A stretch of 64,000 nt of DNA from positions 1 to 64,000 of the forward strand of contig JAIWNF010000043.1 of assembly GCA_025093555.1 (NCBI GenBank), in the 5' to 3' direction. Positions within the stretch are counted from its first letter, which is position 1. Each line of letters starts with the position of its first letter. Below the pieces are notes generated by a model, which made no database searches, was not told where the DNA came from, and saw nothing but the letters and a program-made list of their open reading frames with translations. Shown piece after piece: positions 35,894 to 46,361 of the stretch. The DNA comes from Circinella umbellata (taxonomy: Eukaryota > Mucoromycota > Mucoromycetes > Mucorales > Lichtheimiaceae). The position numbers and the translations under genes are program-made.

Positions 35894-36220
35894 AAATCGG
35901 GCTCTCTTTTAATATACTTAAGTTAATAATTTTAAGAATGATTGATGAGATAATAGTATTTTATATTGGTATATTGTCCTATATTAGCACTATTTTTTTA
36001 ATGATCTATAGTAGTTATGGTGAACAAGTAGACAAAGTAGTTCTTGAATTTTGAGAAGCATGATTTTAATTCTACATTATTTTATTCATTTTTACATATA
36101 TAAAAAACAAATAAGCAAGTATAACACATTATATACTCACTCACTGTTTATTCAAGATATATCTGCCGCTTTTTTTGTTTATTTGGTATATATTATTATT
36201 TTGTTATTATAATTGTAGTT

Positions 36221-38448
36221 TTAAAAAACATCTTGAGCAGGAGGCGTTACATGTATTCGAACATCATTAATTTTCCCTGCATATTCTATCATAACCACCT
36301 CAATAACAAATGGACAAGATGTAATTTCCAAATATTTTAATGTATTGTGTGTTGGTTTATAAATAAGATTCATGATACCATCACCCGTCACATTTTTAAG
36401 TTCTGAGAGTGTGAGATTTTGAAGACTTGTCATATTATTTCCAATAACAGTAAGTATACCGTTCGTAATTATATCCATGTCATGAAGGTCGAGCTTTGTT
36501 ACCTTGTCGAGTTTTTGCAAGTAATTTTTGATGCCTGTTGAGGTAATTTCGTGTAACGAGTATAAAGAAATATCCAGAATAGTTGACACATTGCCGATGG
36601 CTGAAAGAACATGATCCGTTACACAATTACAGCCATCCAATTGAATCTTTTTCAGTCGTGCCGAATTTGAATTTTCTCGTCCTCGAACAGATAATTTATT
36701 AAAAAGTTGGTAGATACTATCTTCTTCTTCAATGCTAGAATGATTCTGTTGATTTCCTAGTCGAAGTGTCTTGAGTGATGATAAAGAGCTGAGTGTATTG
36801 GCGATGGGAACCATATCATATGAACCGATTATCGTAACTTTGGTTAGGGAAGTAGAATCCTTTACCGAATTTAAAATTATAGAACTCACATCTTCATCAC
36901 CTTCAATCACATAAAATATCAGTTGTTGTAAATTTTCAAGCTTTAAATATTTATGTTGTTGTACCCAATTTGTTTGATTCATTGATACGGTTGTTACCGG
37001 AGGTTGTTCATCATCATCATCGTCATTGTTGGGATCGAAGCTGATATCCAGTATTTTGAGAGTTTGTTTATACTTTTCAATAATCGGTAAAGCATCGCTA
37101 GGATGGAGGTACCGTCCATAAGCATCTGCAGCATGCATTTCCCGTAATCCAAGCTTCTCATCGTCATCGTTGTTTCTGCACAACACTTCCTTTATGTCAA
37201 ATTCATGCTCATGATTAAAAGAAAGCCATTTGAGATTCGGACATTTGTTCCCAATATAAGCAAGAACCTCGTTTGTACATCCGTCTAAGCATAATACTCG
37301 TAATTCTTGACATCTTTCCAATAAAGGTACAATCAGCTCTTTTGTTATATCAAATGATTCAATATTTAAGCAACGTAATGGATGAGAATGCATTCCAGAA
37401 AGTGTCATGAGAGAGTCACCAATGATATCTGAAAATGGACTAGTTGTAAAATATTCTAGTGTTATGAGGTTTGTACAAATTGAAAGTAAGTCCATTATTG
37501 GTAGCACAGGTTGACTCTCTTCAAGAACATAAAGTTTGATATGGGTGAGTGTAAATTGCATACGCCAGAAAGCATTTGTCATGGACATAATCTTATCAGG
37601 AGTAATATGTTTAAGAACTTGGTCTAATTTATAAAAAAAGAAAAAGCAAACAAACGAATGAACCATAACAGGAAAAATAAAGATAAAAAAATGTTCTTTT
37701 CTTTTTTTCTAAACTAACCTGATATACAAAGATATTTAATACTTCTAAAACAACCGTTCGTTAAATGAAGCAAGTATTGTGACCATACAGCTTCTTTGGG
37801 AGTGTCTATAGTCAAACTTTTAACATGGGGAGCAATATATGACACTATATTTGTTATTTCCATAGTATCTTCCACGTTATCATCATCCATTTTTAGTGTA
37901 GACCACGCTTTAGGGCAATCGAGTAAACATTTTCTCCAGTTGCTAGATACATGTAAGCATATCGCTTTGGATTCTTGTGGTAGTTCAGACAAAATATCAT
38001 CAACAAGTTCAGGGGGAAGCTTAGTCATAAAATCAATTCGTTTTTTGTACTTCTTCCTTGCAGTGTTTTGTTGCTGTTGTAGCTGAATACGTGCCGGATC
38101 GCCCGGCGACACATTTTCGAGCGCACGTCCATAGGTGTCAATAACATTTTGTTGTTTTCCTTGTATTGAATAAAGATTTCCCAAACGATCGTAACCTTTT
38201 GGTGATGTAGGTATAAGTTTTATCATTTCTTGTGCATCGTTGATTGCAACATCAAGTTTCCCGATTTGACTCAAAGCGAAAGCACGATGTTCAAGGGCAG
38301 TAAATAGTAATGAATTTCTAATCTCGTTTATTGCTATTGAGGCGAATTCAACTGCACATATATATTCATGTTTATCAATAGCATTGCTGATATTAAGAAA
38401 TGCAGTTTTGACTGGCTCTATATTGATCATGTAAACAGAAAGAATCAA
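36221..38448 (-). CDS. TPR / F-box / leucine-rich-repeat protein (paralogue A)
   Basis: Likely substrate-recognition subunit of an SCF ubiquitin ligase. Two exons on the minus strand (38448-37719, 37623-36221) join in phase 1 to 710 aa; an in-frame ATG at 38430 gives an alternative start six residues in. The N-terminal 130 residues are TPR-like helices (HEYICAVEFASIAINEIRNS, YDRLGNLYSIQGKQQNVIDT). The F-box is MTKLPPELVDDILSELPQES with CLHVSSNWRKCLLDCPKAWS. From about residue 250 on there are degenerate leucine-rich repeats (LRVLCLDGCTNEVLAYIGNK, LTVIGNNMTSLQNLTLSELK). It shares its architecture with the gene at 46362 and has a broken copy next door at 38687-40081. The target is unknown. No membrane segment or signal peptide. 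Confidence 0.85.
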
Positions 38449-38686
38449 ACGTCTGAATAACTAAAAAAAAAGACTGTGGAAGGGGAAAAAAAAGGGTTGG
38501 GGGAGGTTTGCTTAAGGGGGGAGAGAGATATTTGTGCTATGTTGGGTTACATCAACTAAACTTTTAATATGCTAATTTTATTACACTCTATAAAATATAC
38601 ACTGTAAAATATACAACTGCTAATAAAACAAGCAAGCAAACATATAAAAATAATACTAGCAATATACTACATCATGCACTCCATAT

Positions 38687-40081
38687 TTATATAAATATAT
38701 AAGTTTCTACAGGTACATTGTTAATTTTCCCTGCATACTTCATGAAATTAATATCTTCATCACAAATCATCTCGTGTGGGTCAATATTTAAAACTTTCAA
38801 TGTAGATGTGTGTCTGTTTTCCTTGCTAAGATAATTTATGAGTCCATCAGTCGTCATATAATCGAGTCCTGAGAGTGCGAGTTCTTGAAGACTCGAGATA
38901 TTTCCAATAGCAATATTATCACCATGAAAATTTCCGGAACTTGCGGAACTTGCTGAACTTGTGGAGCATAAATGGGGTACACGAACTTCCTTATAAAGGT
39001 CATTTTCTGAACAAATGACGTTAGAAAAGCCGGTGCTTTTGTTTTGTTTCAATTCTTCTTTTTGGAGTATGATGATAATAAATAACCTTATTCAATTATC
39101 AAAAGCACATGACAAATTAAAAATAAAAACATTGTGCATTTATATTTTATATAGAGTACGAAATAACAGGCGTGAAATAAGAATGATAAACAATGCGAAA
39201 GTTGATTATATCTTTTACTAAAGAAAAAGTAAAAATAATATAAATGCTAGTAGTAAAAACCATAAAATAAACACAATAACTATTAAAAAAAAGATGATGA
39301 CCAAATGTGTATATATAAGATAAACTATTTCCCAAAAATCCTATTTGAATTTGTAATAATGTTAAGTCAAGTTAACATACATATCATGTACTTCCATTAA
39401 CCAAAAGTGTTATTTACATTGGTACAGGAGGGTTTAAGTAAAATAAATTCATTATTAGTTACCTGATAAATAAGAATAATTTATCATCTATACACAGATG
39501 TGATCTTATTATTATGAAGCCCGTATATCATAAATCAAGTATTAATGGGTAGTTATTGAAAACGACAGGATAGTAAGGCATGACCGAAGACAGCGGAGTC
39601 AAATTATAGGGGCATGGCACGACTGCAGGATGGCACGACATTCTGTTCTTTTGCAATATTTTGCTGCCGGTGTATTTGAAGACGTGTTGGATCATTTACT
39701 GGTAATATAATATTATTGAGAGCGCGTTCATAGGTGCCAATAACTTTTTGTCGCTTGCCTTGTATCGAATAAAGATTTCCCAAACGATTATAACCTTTTG
39801 GTGATGTAGGTATAAGTTTGATCTTTTTTGCGCATCATTGATTGGACTGCCATATCAAGTTTTCCTATTTGACCAATAGCAAAAGAACGATGATCAAGAG
39901 CTGTGAAAAATAATGAGCTTTCAATCTCGTTAAAAGTGTCAATGGTTGTTGAGGCGAATTCAACTGCATGCTCGTAATTATTATTATTGATAGCATTGGC
40001 TATTATGGAAAAGATATTGTTGATTAAATCAATATCATTCATTGAAATAGAAGAAGTATTCAAAGAGGCATTTGTTGACAT
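38687..40081 (-). pseudogene. Broken tandem copy of TPR/F-box/LRR gene A
   Basis: The N-terminal part (40081-39604) parallels paralogue A: YEHAVEFASTTIDTFNE against YICAVEFASIAINE, then after small indels near 39830 the frame resumes as IKLIPTSPKGYNRLGNLYSI, and ends shortly after the TPR region. The C-terminal part (39052-38687) matches the last repeats (LQELALSGLDYMTTDGLINY, MKYAGKINNVPVETYIFI). The F-box and most of the repeats are missing, and the 550 bases between the two parts are unrelated. It is adjacent to, and in the same orientation as, paralogue A, so a tandem duplication followed by deletion and frameshift is the simplest history. Confidence 0.75.
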
Positions 40082-40694
40082 TGCACACGTTAACTAGTAA
40101 AAAGAAGAAAGATAAAGAAACTGAAAAGAAAGGAGGAGAAGGAATTTAATTTTGTCTTTTTTTTTGCTGCTTATTATAAATCATTTCTCAAATCAACTAT
40201 CTAATCAACTTAGTTAAAAGGAAGACTATAATCTTATGTATTTTTTATTTCATATTCTAACAAATCAGTATCAAAGACTCAAAAATAAAATTATAATGCA
40301 TCAGATAATGATAATTTACTATTACTATATATAACAGTAACAAATATTAACAAATATAGATAATAGAAAGTCGTACAAAAGAACATTTATTCATTTTATA
40401 ATTCTTCTCATTGTTTCTACAAATGACAAATAAAAATTAGAAACCCATCTTTCAAAGTTTAAGGTTATATCGCTTGTTTGGCTTATTAATACTTTCAGAT
40501 CCTGTAGCGGAAGAAGATATTATAAATACTCCGCATCCATTAACGTGGATTGCAGGACAGCTTGATTATTAATACAATGTTAAACAAAAATTATATAAAG
40601 TAGAGGCCATCTTAGTCCATTATGTCGAGAGTAACCGTTCAACTTCTTTTGGCTTCTTATTCATAAATTTATTCTTCTTCACACAATAAAAAAA
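40082..40694. other. Intergenic, 0.6 kb
   Basis: Divergent promoter space between the F-box relic and the oxidoreductase gene. AT-rich, with a T-rich leader just before the ATG at 40695. Nothing else seen. Confidence 0.5.
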
Positions 40695-42308
40695 ATGGTC
40701 TTGGCAGCTACTCTTATTGATAAACCTACATTAAATGACACACTCTTGAAATATAGTGTCGAAGTAAAAGAGTTTAACCCACCTCAACCACAACAAGATC
40801 AAACGGTCATTAAAATCCAAGGGGCAGCACTTAATCATCGGTACATATACACATACATATAATTATAACTAAGAAGGATTTGGGGCAATAACTATCTTTA
40901 ATAATCTTAAGATAAAAACACATACTTACTACGTCCATTATATATTATAGTGACGTTTGGATCCTCAAAGGGCTATATAATAATATTATTCCAGATTCTG
41001 TTATTGGGGCAGATGCAGTTGGTATTGTTGAAAAAAAAGGTGCAGCTTCTGTAGAAGAAGGTCAACGTGTCTTGATAAATCCCGGTGTAAACTGGGATTC
41101 CAATCCTCGTTATCCAGAAGGGGATTTTCGTATTCTTGGATTGCTCCCTTCACCAGGTCAGTTTTTTTTTATCAATTGTATTAACGTTTCTTCTCAATGA
41201 TAAGAAAGAGTCGTTTTATTTAAAAACAGATAAATAATTAGTATTATGTACATATATATATAGGCACATTCGCAGAAACTATGGTTGTTGATAGCAAAGA
41301 AGTGTTTCCATGTCCTGAACATTTAACTACTGCCGAAGCTGCTGCACTTCCTCTTGCTGGTTTAACAGCTTATAGATATGTGTTATAGCTTCTATATTAT
41401 CATAGTAATGAATGTATATGTGTGTCAGCTTAAAGTGTTATCAAGTTGTATTAATATCATATACTATGATGTAGAGCTGTATTCTCGAAATGTCAAGTTC
41501 AAAAAGGTGATTATGTTTTAATTACTGGTATCGGTGGTGGTGTCGCGCTTTTTGCTCTTCAATTTGCTGTTGCTGTCGGTGCCCATGTTTATGTTACTTC
41601 ATCCAATCCAGATAAAATTAAGTTTGCTAAAGAGTTGGGCGCCGAAGGTGGTATTAATTACAAAGATTGTAAGTAGATAATATACATTGATTTGGCTCAT
41701 AAAGATAGGTTATTTCTTATAATCGATAGTTATTATGTATATACTGTACTATTATTTAATTATATAATAATACTAATAATATGAGCAAATTGTTCTTTAT
41801 ATTTGTATAGCCAATCCAATTGAAGAGTTACAAAAACAATTGAATGGTAAATTGTTTAACGCAGTGATTGATGGATCTGGCAGTCAATTGTTTGTCAACC
41901 TTCCTAAGGTTCTTCATAAAGGTGCTATTATCACTCAATATGGAGATACTACAAGAAGTGGTGGTATTAACTTCAACATCAGACATTGGTTGGAAAACAT
42001 TGAATTAAAGGGGTCAACGATGGGGTCGCGTGTTGAATTTGGTAAAATGATCGAACTCGTTGACAGCTATAAAATCAAACCTGTCGTTTCACAAAGCTTG
42101 AAGGGGTTAACTCAAGAAAATCTTGACAAATCTATTTCACTCTTGGCGTAAGTTTTTTTTTTTTCAAAGAGTATAATTAATATTATTAATGTACTATTTG
42201 ATGGTTTCCTTGTCATTGTTAATATTAACTAACTTTTTTTTTGTTGGTTATATTTTATTTTATAGTCAAGGTGAACAATTGGGCAAAGTAGTCATTGAAA
42301 TTGAATAA
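40695..42308 (+). CDS. Zinc-type alcohol dehydrogenase / quinone oxidoreductase-like (MDR superfamily)
   Basis: NAD(P)H-dependent medium-chain reductase of the YogA type. Six exons: 40695-40840, 40951-41156, 41264-41375, 41475-41668, 41811-42147 and 42266-42308; they give 345 aa. Motifs: IKIQGAALNHRDVWILKGLY, the GroES-like catalytic lead-in; VIGADAVGIVEKKG; AEAAALPLAGLTAYRAVFSK; the nucleotide-binding VLITGIGGGVALFALQFAVA; FNAVIDGSGSQLF; and the C-terminal EQLGKVVIEIE. It lacks a Cys-rich structural zinc loop, so it is closer to quinone reductases than to classical ADH. Odd point: the intron after exon 3 must begin ATATGT (41376), a canonical GTATGT with G changed to A. No GT donor in the area keeps both the frame and the conserved GLTAYRAVF block. 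A decayed relative of exon 5 lies at 35621-35893. Substrate unknown. Confidence 0.85.
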
Positions 42309-43105
42309 GATAGCAGATGACTACCCTATTAATACCAAGCAACGTCAAAAAATATAATTTTTTAGTTTTTAACCGCTGTCCAACAATAGTTTTAATTTAT
42401 CATAATGTTTTTGCCTTATTTTTGTTACAACTCTTTTTGTTAATAAAGTATAACTACGGTTTTTTTTCTTTCTGTATACATATACTATGAGCTGTAATAC
42501 ATTTGATACTTTCGTTTGCCTACGTAAAGCAATTTTTGTCTAGCAGTTACGGTACGTAGATATACTCTTGCTGTGTTATTATTAACTAACCACCAGTCAA
42601 TCCTGCAAAAAGAATAATGAATTAATATAAAAGGAAGTAATACTGTAGTGGTACTATTTCCGCAACAAACATATAATAATAAATAAATATGATAATTCTC
42701 TGTTAAGTTAGCATTAGTTAGCAAGCAATTGTTATAGTCTATTTTTAGTATTTAATCGATATATAGTACGTATTTATTTCACTTTTTTATTAAAACTTAT
42801 CTGATAAAAAACGTATATATTTCTTATGGTATAAGTGGTAAAGATATTATAACTGAATTTATCTTATTGGAGCACTATTATTAAAATATTGATTACTGGT
42901 ATTTAGTAAAGCTTTATGACATATCTGTGTTATGCAGCATAAAAAATAAAATTGGGGGGAGCAGCAGAGCTAAAAAAAATTGAAGGAAAAAAGTCGCTCC
43001 CCCAACTTTGGCATCAAAAAGTAATTTTTTTACATTACTTCACTTGATATAATACTTTTTTCCTGTCTCTTTTTTTTTCCGTCAGATCCTACCCCCCACG
43101 GTATA
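42309..43105. other. Intergenic, 0.8 kb
   Basis: 3' flank of the oxidoreductase and promoter of the poly(A) polymerase gene. AT-rich; a short GC-richer block just upstream of 43100. No gene seen. Confidence 0.5.
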
Positions 43106-45118
43106 ATGGATCACATAAACCTTAAAAGGTATTTTAAATTATTATTTCTTAGAAAAATATGTTGTCATGACAATTTCATTTTATTAAATGAATTATATTT
43201 AGACTTAGTGACGAGATCAAAGAGTTCGAAGCTTATTTGGCACCAACCTCCTATGAAACGGAATGTCGCTCAAAACTTCTTGAAAAAATAAAAATCATTG
43301 TTCAAAATACTCTTATCGATGCTACTGTTGAACCATTTGGATCTTATGAAACTCAATTATTATTACCGTCGAGGTATTTGTTGCTCTTTAGTTTTATACC
43401 AAATATATTTAGTTTATATCAATGATAATAATACTAATAATAATGAAAATAGTGACATTGATTTAAACATTTCTGTAAAAAATGGTTGCACCACGGCAAG
43501 ATCGATCTTGAGAAAAATGGACAAAGCACTATCAAGAAATCGTTTGAATATCCAATTAAGGGTATTTGGTGCGACAGTACGTTATATATTATATAACTCT
43601 TTTTTTCTTATTGATAACGTTACTAAAATATACATTATTATTATTAACAGGTACCAGTTCTTAAAGTTGTTGATCCAAAAACAGGCTTGACAGCAGATAT
43701 TACAGCAATGAATAATGTGATCAGTTCAAAAAGAACGCTTGCATGGGTTGAGAAATATCCAGAATTAAAGCCTTTATTTTTAGTATTAAAACATGCATTA
43801 CTTTCTATCCGATTTGAATGGGATGAAAATTATGAAGTATTAAGTACAGTAAAAAATGGTTTAGCAAGTTATTCTTTAGTATGCATGATTGTTCACTATT
43901 TAAAGGTAAAAAAAAAAAAATAGGGAACTAGAACGGGACAGTGTTCGAGAGATAATTCTGTTTTATATTGAAAAGAGAGTAGAATGAGTTATTAATGTGA
44001 TATATGTATTTGCAAACTTTTATTTTTAGTACGATGATGAAGATGTCAAGAAAGTAGAGGGAAAGGACGAAGAAACAAAGAAGGATAAAGGACAGGATCG
44101 TTCAAAGACACGACTTGGTAGACTGTTATTAGGATTTTTAAAATATTACTCAACGTTTGACTTTATAAAAAATGGTCTTGATTTAACTTCAAAAAATGGT
44201 GTCTTTGAAAAGGTTAGTCATGAATATTTATTTTATTTTTTCAGGTAGTAGTAGTAGTAGTAGGTGAATTGAAAATAATAAACCAATTATCTTATTGTCA
44301 CTATATATATAGATCAGTCATCCAGTTTTTGGTGAAATGAAACGAATTGATGAAGTTATGGCTATTGAAAACCCAGATGAACCTCGTAAGTACATATGGA
44401 TATAATTTATACGCAAGGGGTAAGAGTGAAAGAATAATAATAATATGGTGCTAATTACTTAACAAATATAATATGTATCATTATACATCAAAAAGAAAAT
44501 AATGTTGCACGATCTACAAGAACAATCAAACAATTTCAAGCAGTCCTTTCATGGATGTATGCACAATTAAATACCATAGTCAAATCCGATATAGCCCAAC
44601 ATTCTTTACTTGGTAGCATTGTTCGAACTGGACCTCGTTTACCGGATATACCTCGAAAGAATCTAACAGAATATCAATTCCCATCAACGGAATTGACTGA
44701 AGAAGCTATTGGCATATATCTTCCATCAGTTGATCCCACACTTTTTGCCAATAGGAAGAAAACCCGTCATCATGGATTGAAAAGAAAGCGATTCGATGAT
44801 GATGATAATAATAGTAACGGTGATCATTATGGTGGTCGAGCGAGATACAATCGAAAAGATGATGTTGGTTATGTTCGTAGAGATAAGCACTACAGTCGAA
44901 ATTATGATGATCATTATGATCGTAGAGAAAAGTATTACAGTCAAAACTACGATGATGATTATTATAAACCTAGAAGTAACAAGAAGTATAATCAAAATGG
45001 AGGTGGATATGGTAACAGGAATGGAGACAAATGGAATAATGATCAGCAAGGTGGAGGAGGTAAAGTTAAACCACCAAAGCGATTTCGATCAAAATACAAA
45101 CAAAAAGGAAGTGCATGA
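43106..45118 (+). CDS. TRF4: TRF4/5-type non-canonical poly(A) polymerase
   Basis: DNA polymerase beta-like nucleotidyltransferase that adds short A tails to nuclear RNAs for exosome decay (TRAMP complex). Seven exons (43106-43128, 43203-43373, 43453-43576, 43651-43905, 44030-44212, 44313-44385, 44496-45118) give 483 aa. The start region has IKEFEAYLAPTSYETECRSK, then VEPFGSYETQLLLPSSDIDL, carrying the catalytic G-S and D-x-D. The third acidic position is in VPVLKVVDPKTGLTADITAM. The PAP-associated domain follows: LFLVLKHALLS, LASYSLVCMIVHYLK, RLGRLLLGFLKYYSTFDF and NNVARSTRTIKQFQAVLSWM. The tail (about 400-483) is Tyr/Asp/Arg/Gly-rich with near-repeats YSRNYDDHYDRREKYYSQNY and ends GKVKPPKRFRSKYKQKGSA, probably RNA-binding. 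It is shorter than yeast Trf4 at the N-terminus. The family is clear; TRF4 versus TRF5 orthology is not resolved. Confidence 0.92.
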
Positions 45119-46361
45119 ATAAACTTATAAACACAATTAAACAATACAAATTGAAACATCGTTGTATACTGATGATTCTACCCTATCCAATCCTTATTAA
45201 TTTGTTATTATATTATATATGTAAATGTATTATTTTATATCCTTTTTCCCATTCGAACAACCCACTCTTTTTATCAGCTCTCTTTTTATTTCAAATAATA
45301 ATAATAATCAAATATCTACTCTGTGCATAATAGTAACTACATCTGCTACAAATAAAAATTAAATTGAATAAAATCCATATACCTATATATTTGTATAATA
45401 GTAATACAGATAAAATTATAATTGTAATTGTGGGAATACTATTAGTATCTTATTCTAGAAGGGATCTGCTCAATGTTATCTATTACCATATTTGATATGG
45501 GTCATCTAATATATGTAAGTAGAAGTGAGCCTCATTTGATCATCTACGTATATCTTTTTTTTTTATCATTCTGAGATGGGCTGCTTCGCATACTTCACAC
45601 GTAATTATAATCAGAATCGAATCATTCACCATTAGATGTTCTAGAAAAATTAAGGTTAAATACGTTCTAGTGTTACTTATGTGACACAAGAAAGAATGTT
45701 ATACTAAAGCCGGAAGTAATTAAAATTTCTAGATTAAAAGTTAGGCAAAATTTTTATGCTCATCAGTGTAATATAAAGAAATGTATAAAATTAAAAATGG
45801 GGGTAAAAAGTAAATAATCACTATACACAAAGTTCATTGAAACACGAATCAAGCAAGAAATATTTTACTTTTAGTCACAAGTACTATAATAATAGTTTAC
45901 ATAGAGAAAACATAATAGCCTTAGATTATTACGACGCCCCCACTCCTCCAACCCCCCCCCCCTTTATTTTGCACCCACACCCTCGGGCTAATCCCCGCAA
46001 AACTAACAGTGGTTTATAACTTTTCTAAGTTTAATCAATGAAAGAGATAGCGGATTTCTTTTTGTTTGGCGTAATGAGAAACAACTTTATAAGCTTGGAG
46101 CTACAATTGCCAGCTACTTAGAATTTACCTACCCGGTTCTCGGATTCGTGAACTTCTCACACTTAACCTTTTTCTAATCATAAGACCCAACCCAATATTT
46201 TATATCATCCCGTGTTGTATCTCATTCCGCATATTTATCCCGTTTTCATTGCTTCTTTTTTCTCGTTTTCTTTTTCTTCCCAACAACACACATTTTTTTC
46301 TTCTTATATACTTTTTTTTTATATTCCCCTCGTTCTCATTATCATTATCATTATTATTATA
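45119..46361. other. Intergenic, 1.2 kb
   Basis: No gene seen. A C-rich block (45928-45985) stands out from the AT-rich surroundings. The last 150 bases are a pyrimidine-rich leader; an in-frame ATG at 46212 falls in it and would add an unlikely hydrophobic extension. Confidence 0.5.

Larger units (their letters stand above)
32446..36220. other. Relic belt, 3.8 kb, without an intact gene
   Basis: AT-rich DNA containing several decayed coding stretches: minus-strand scraps between 33585 and 34515, a broken multi-exon membrane-protein gene (34669-35456) and a decayed oxidoreductase fragment (35621-35893). The first kilobase (32446-33580) shows only the EFM6 promoter side and AT-rich DNA. Confidence 0.6.

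Noticed and set aside
44726..45122. 107-codon frame antisense and 108-codon frame out of phase with the TRF4 tail
   Set aside because: Shadows of the GAT/AAT-rich codons of the Tyr/Asp tail (strings of Ile, Met and Val).
46212..46361. Upstream in-frame ATG that would give F-box paralogue B a hydrophobic N-terminus
   Set aside because: The 50 residues are Phe/Ser/Ile-rich products of a pyrimidine-rich leader; the start at 46362 matches the plan of paralogue A.
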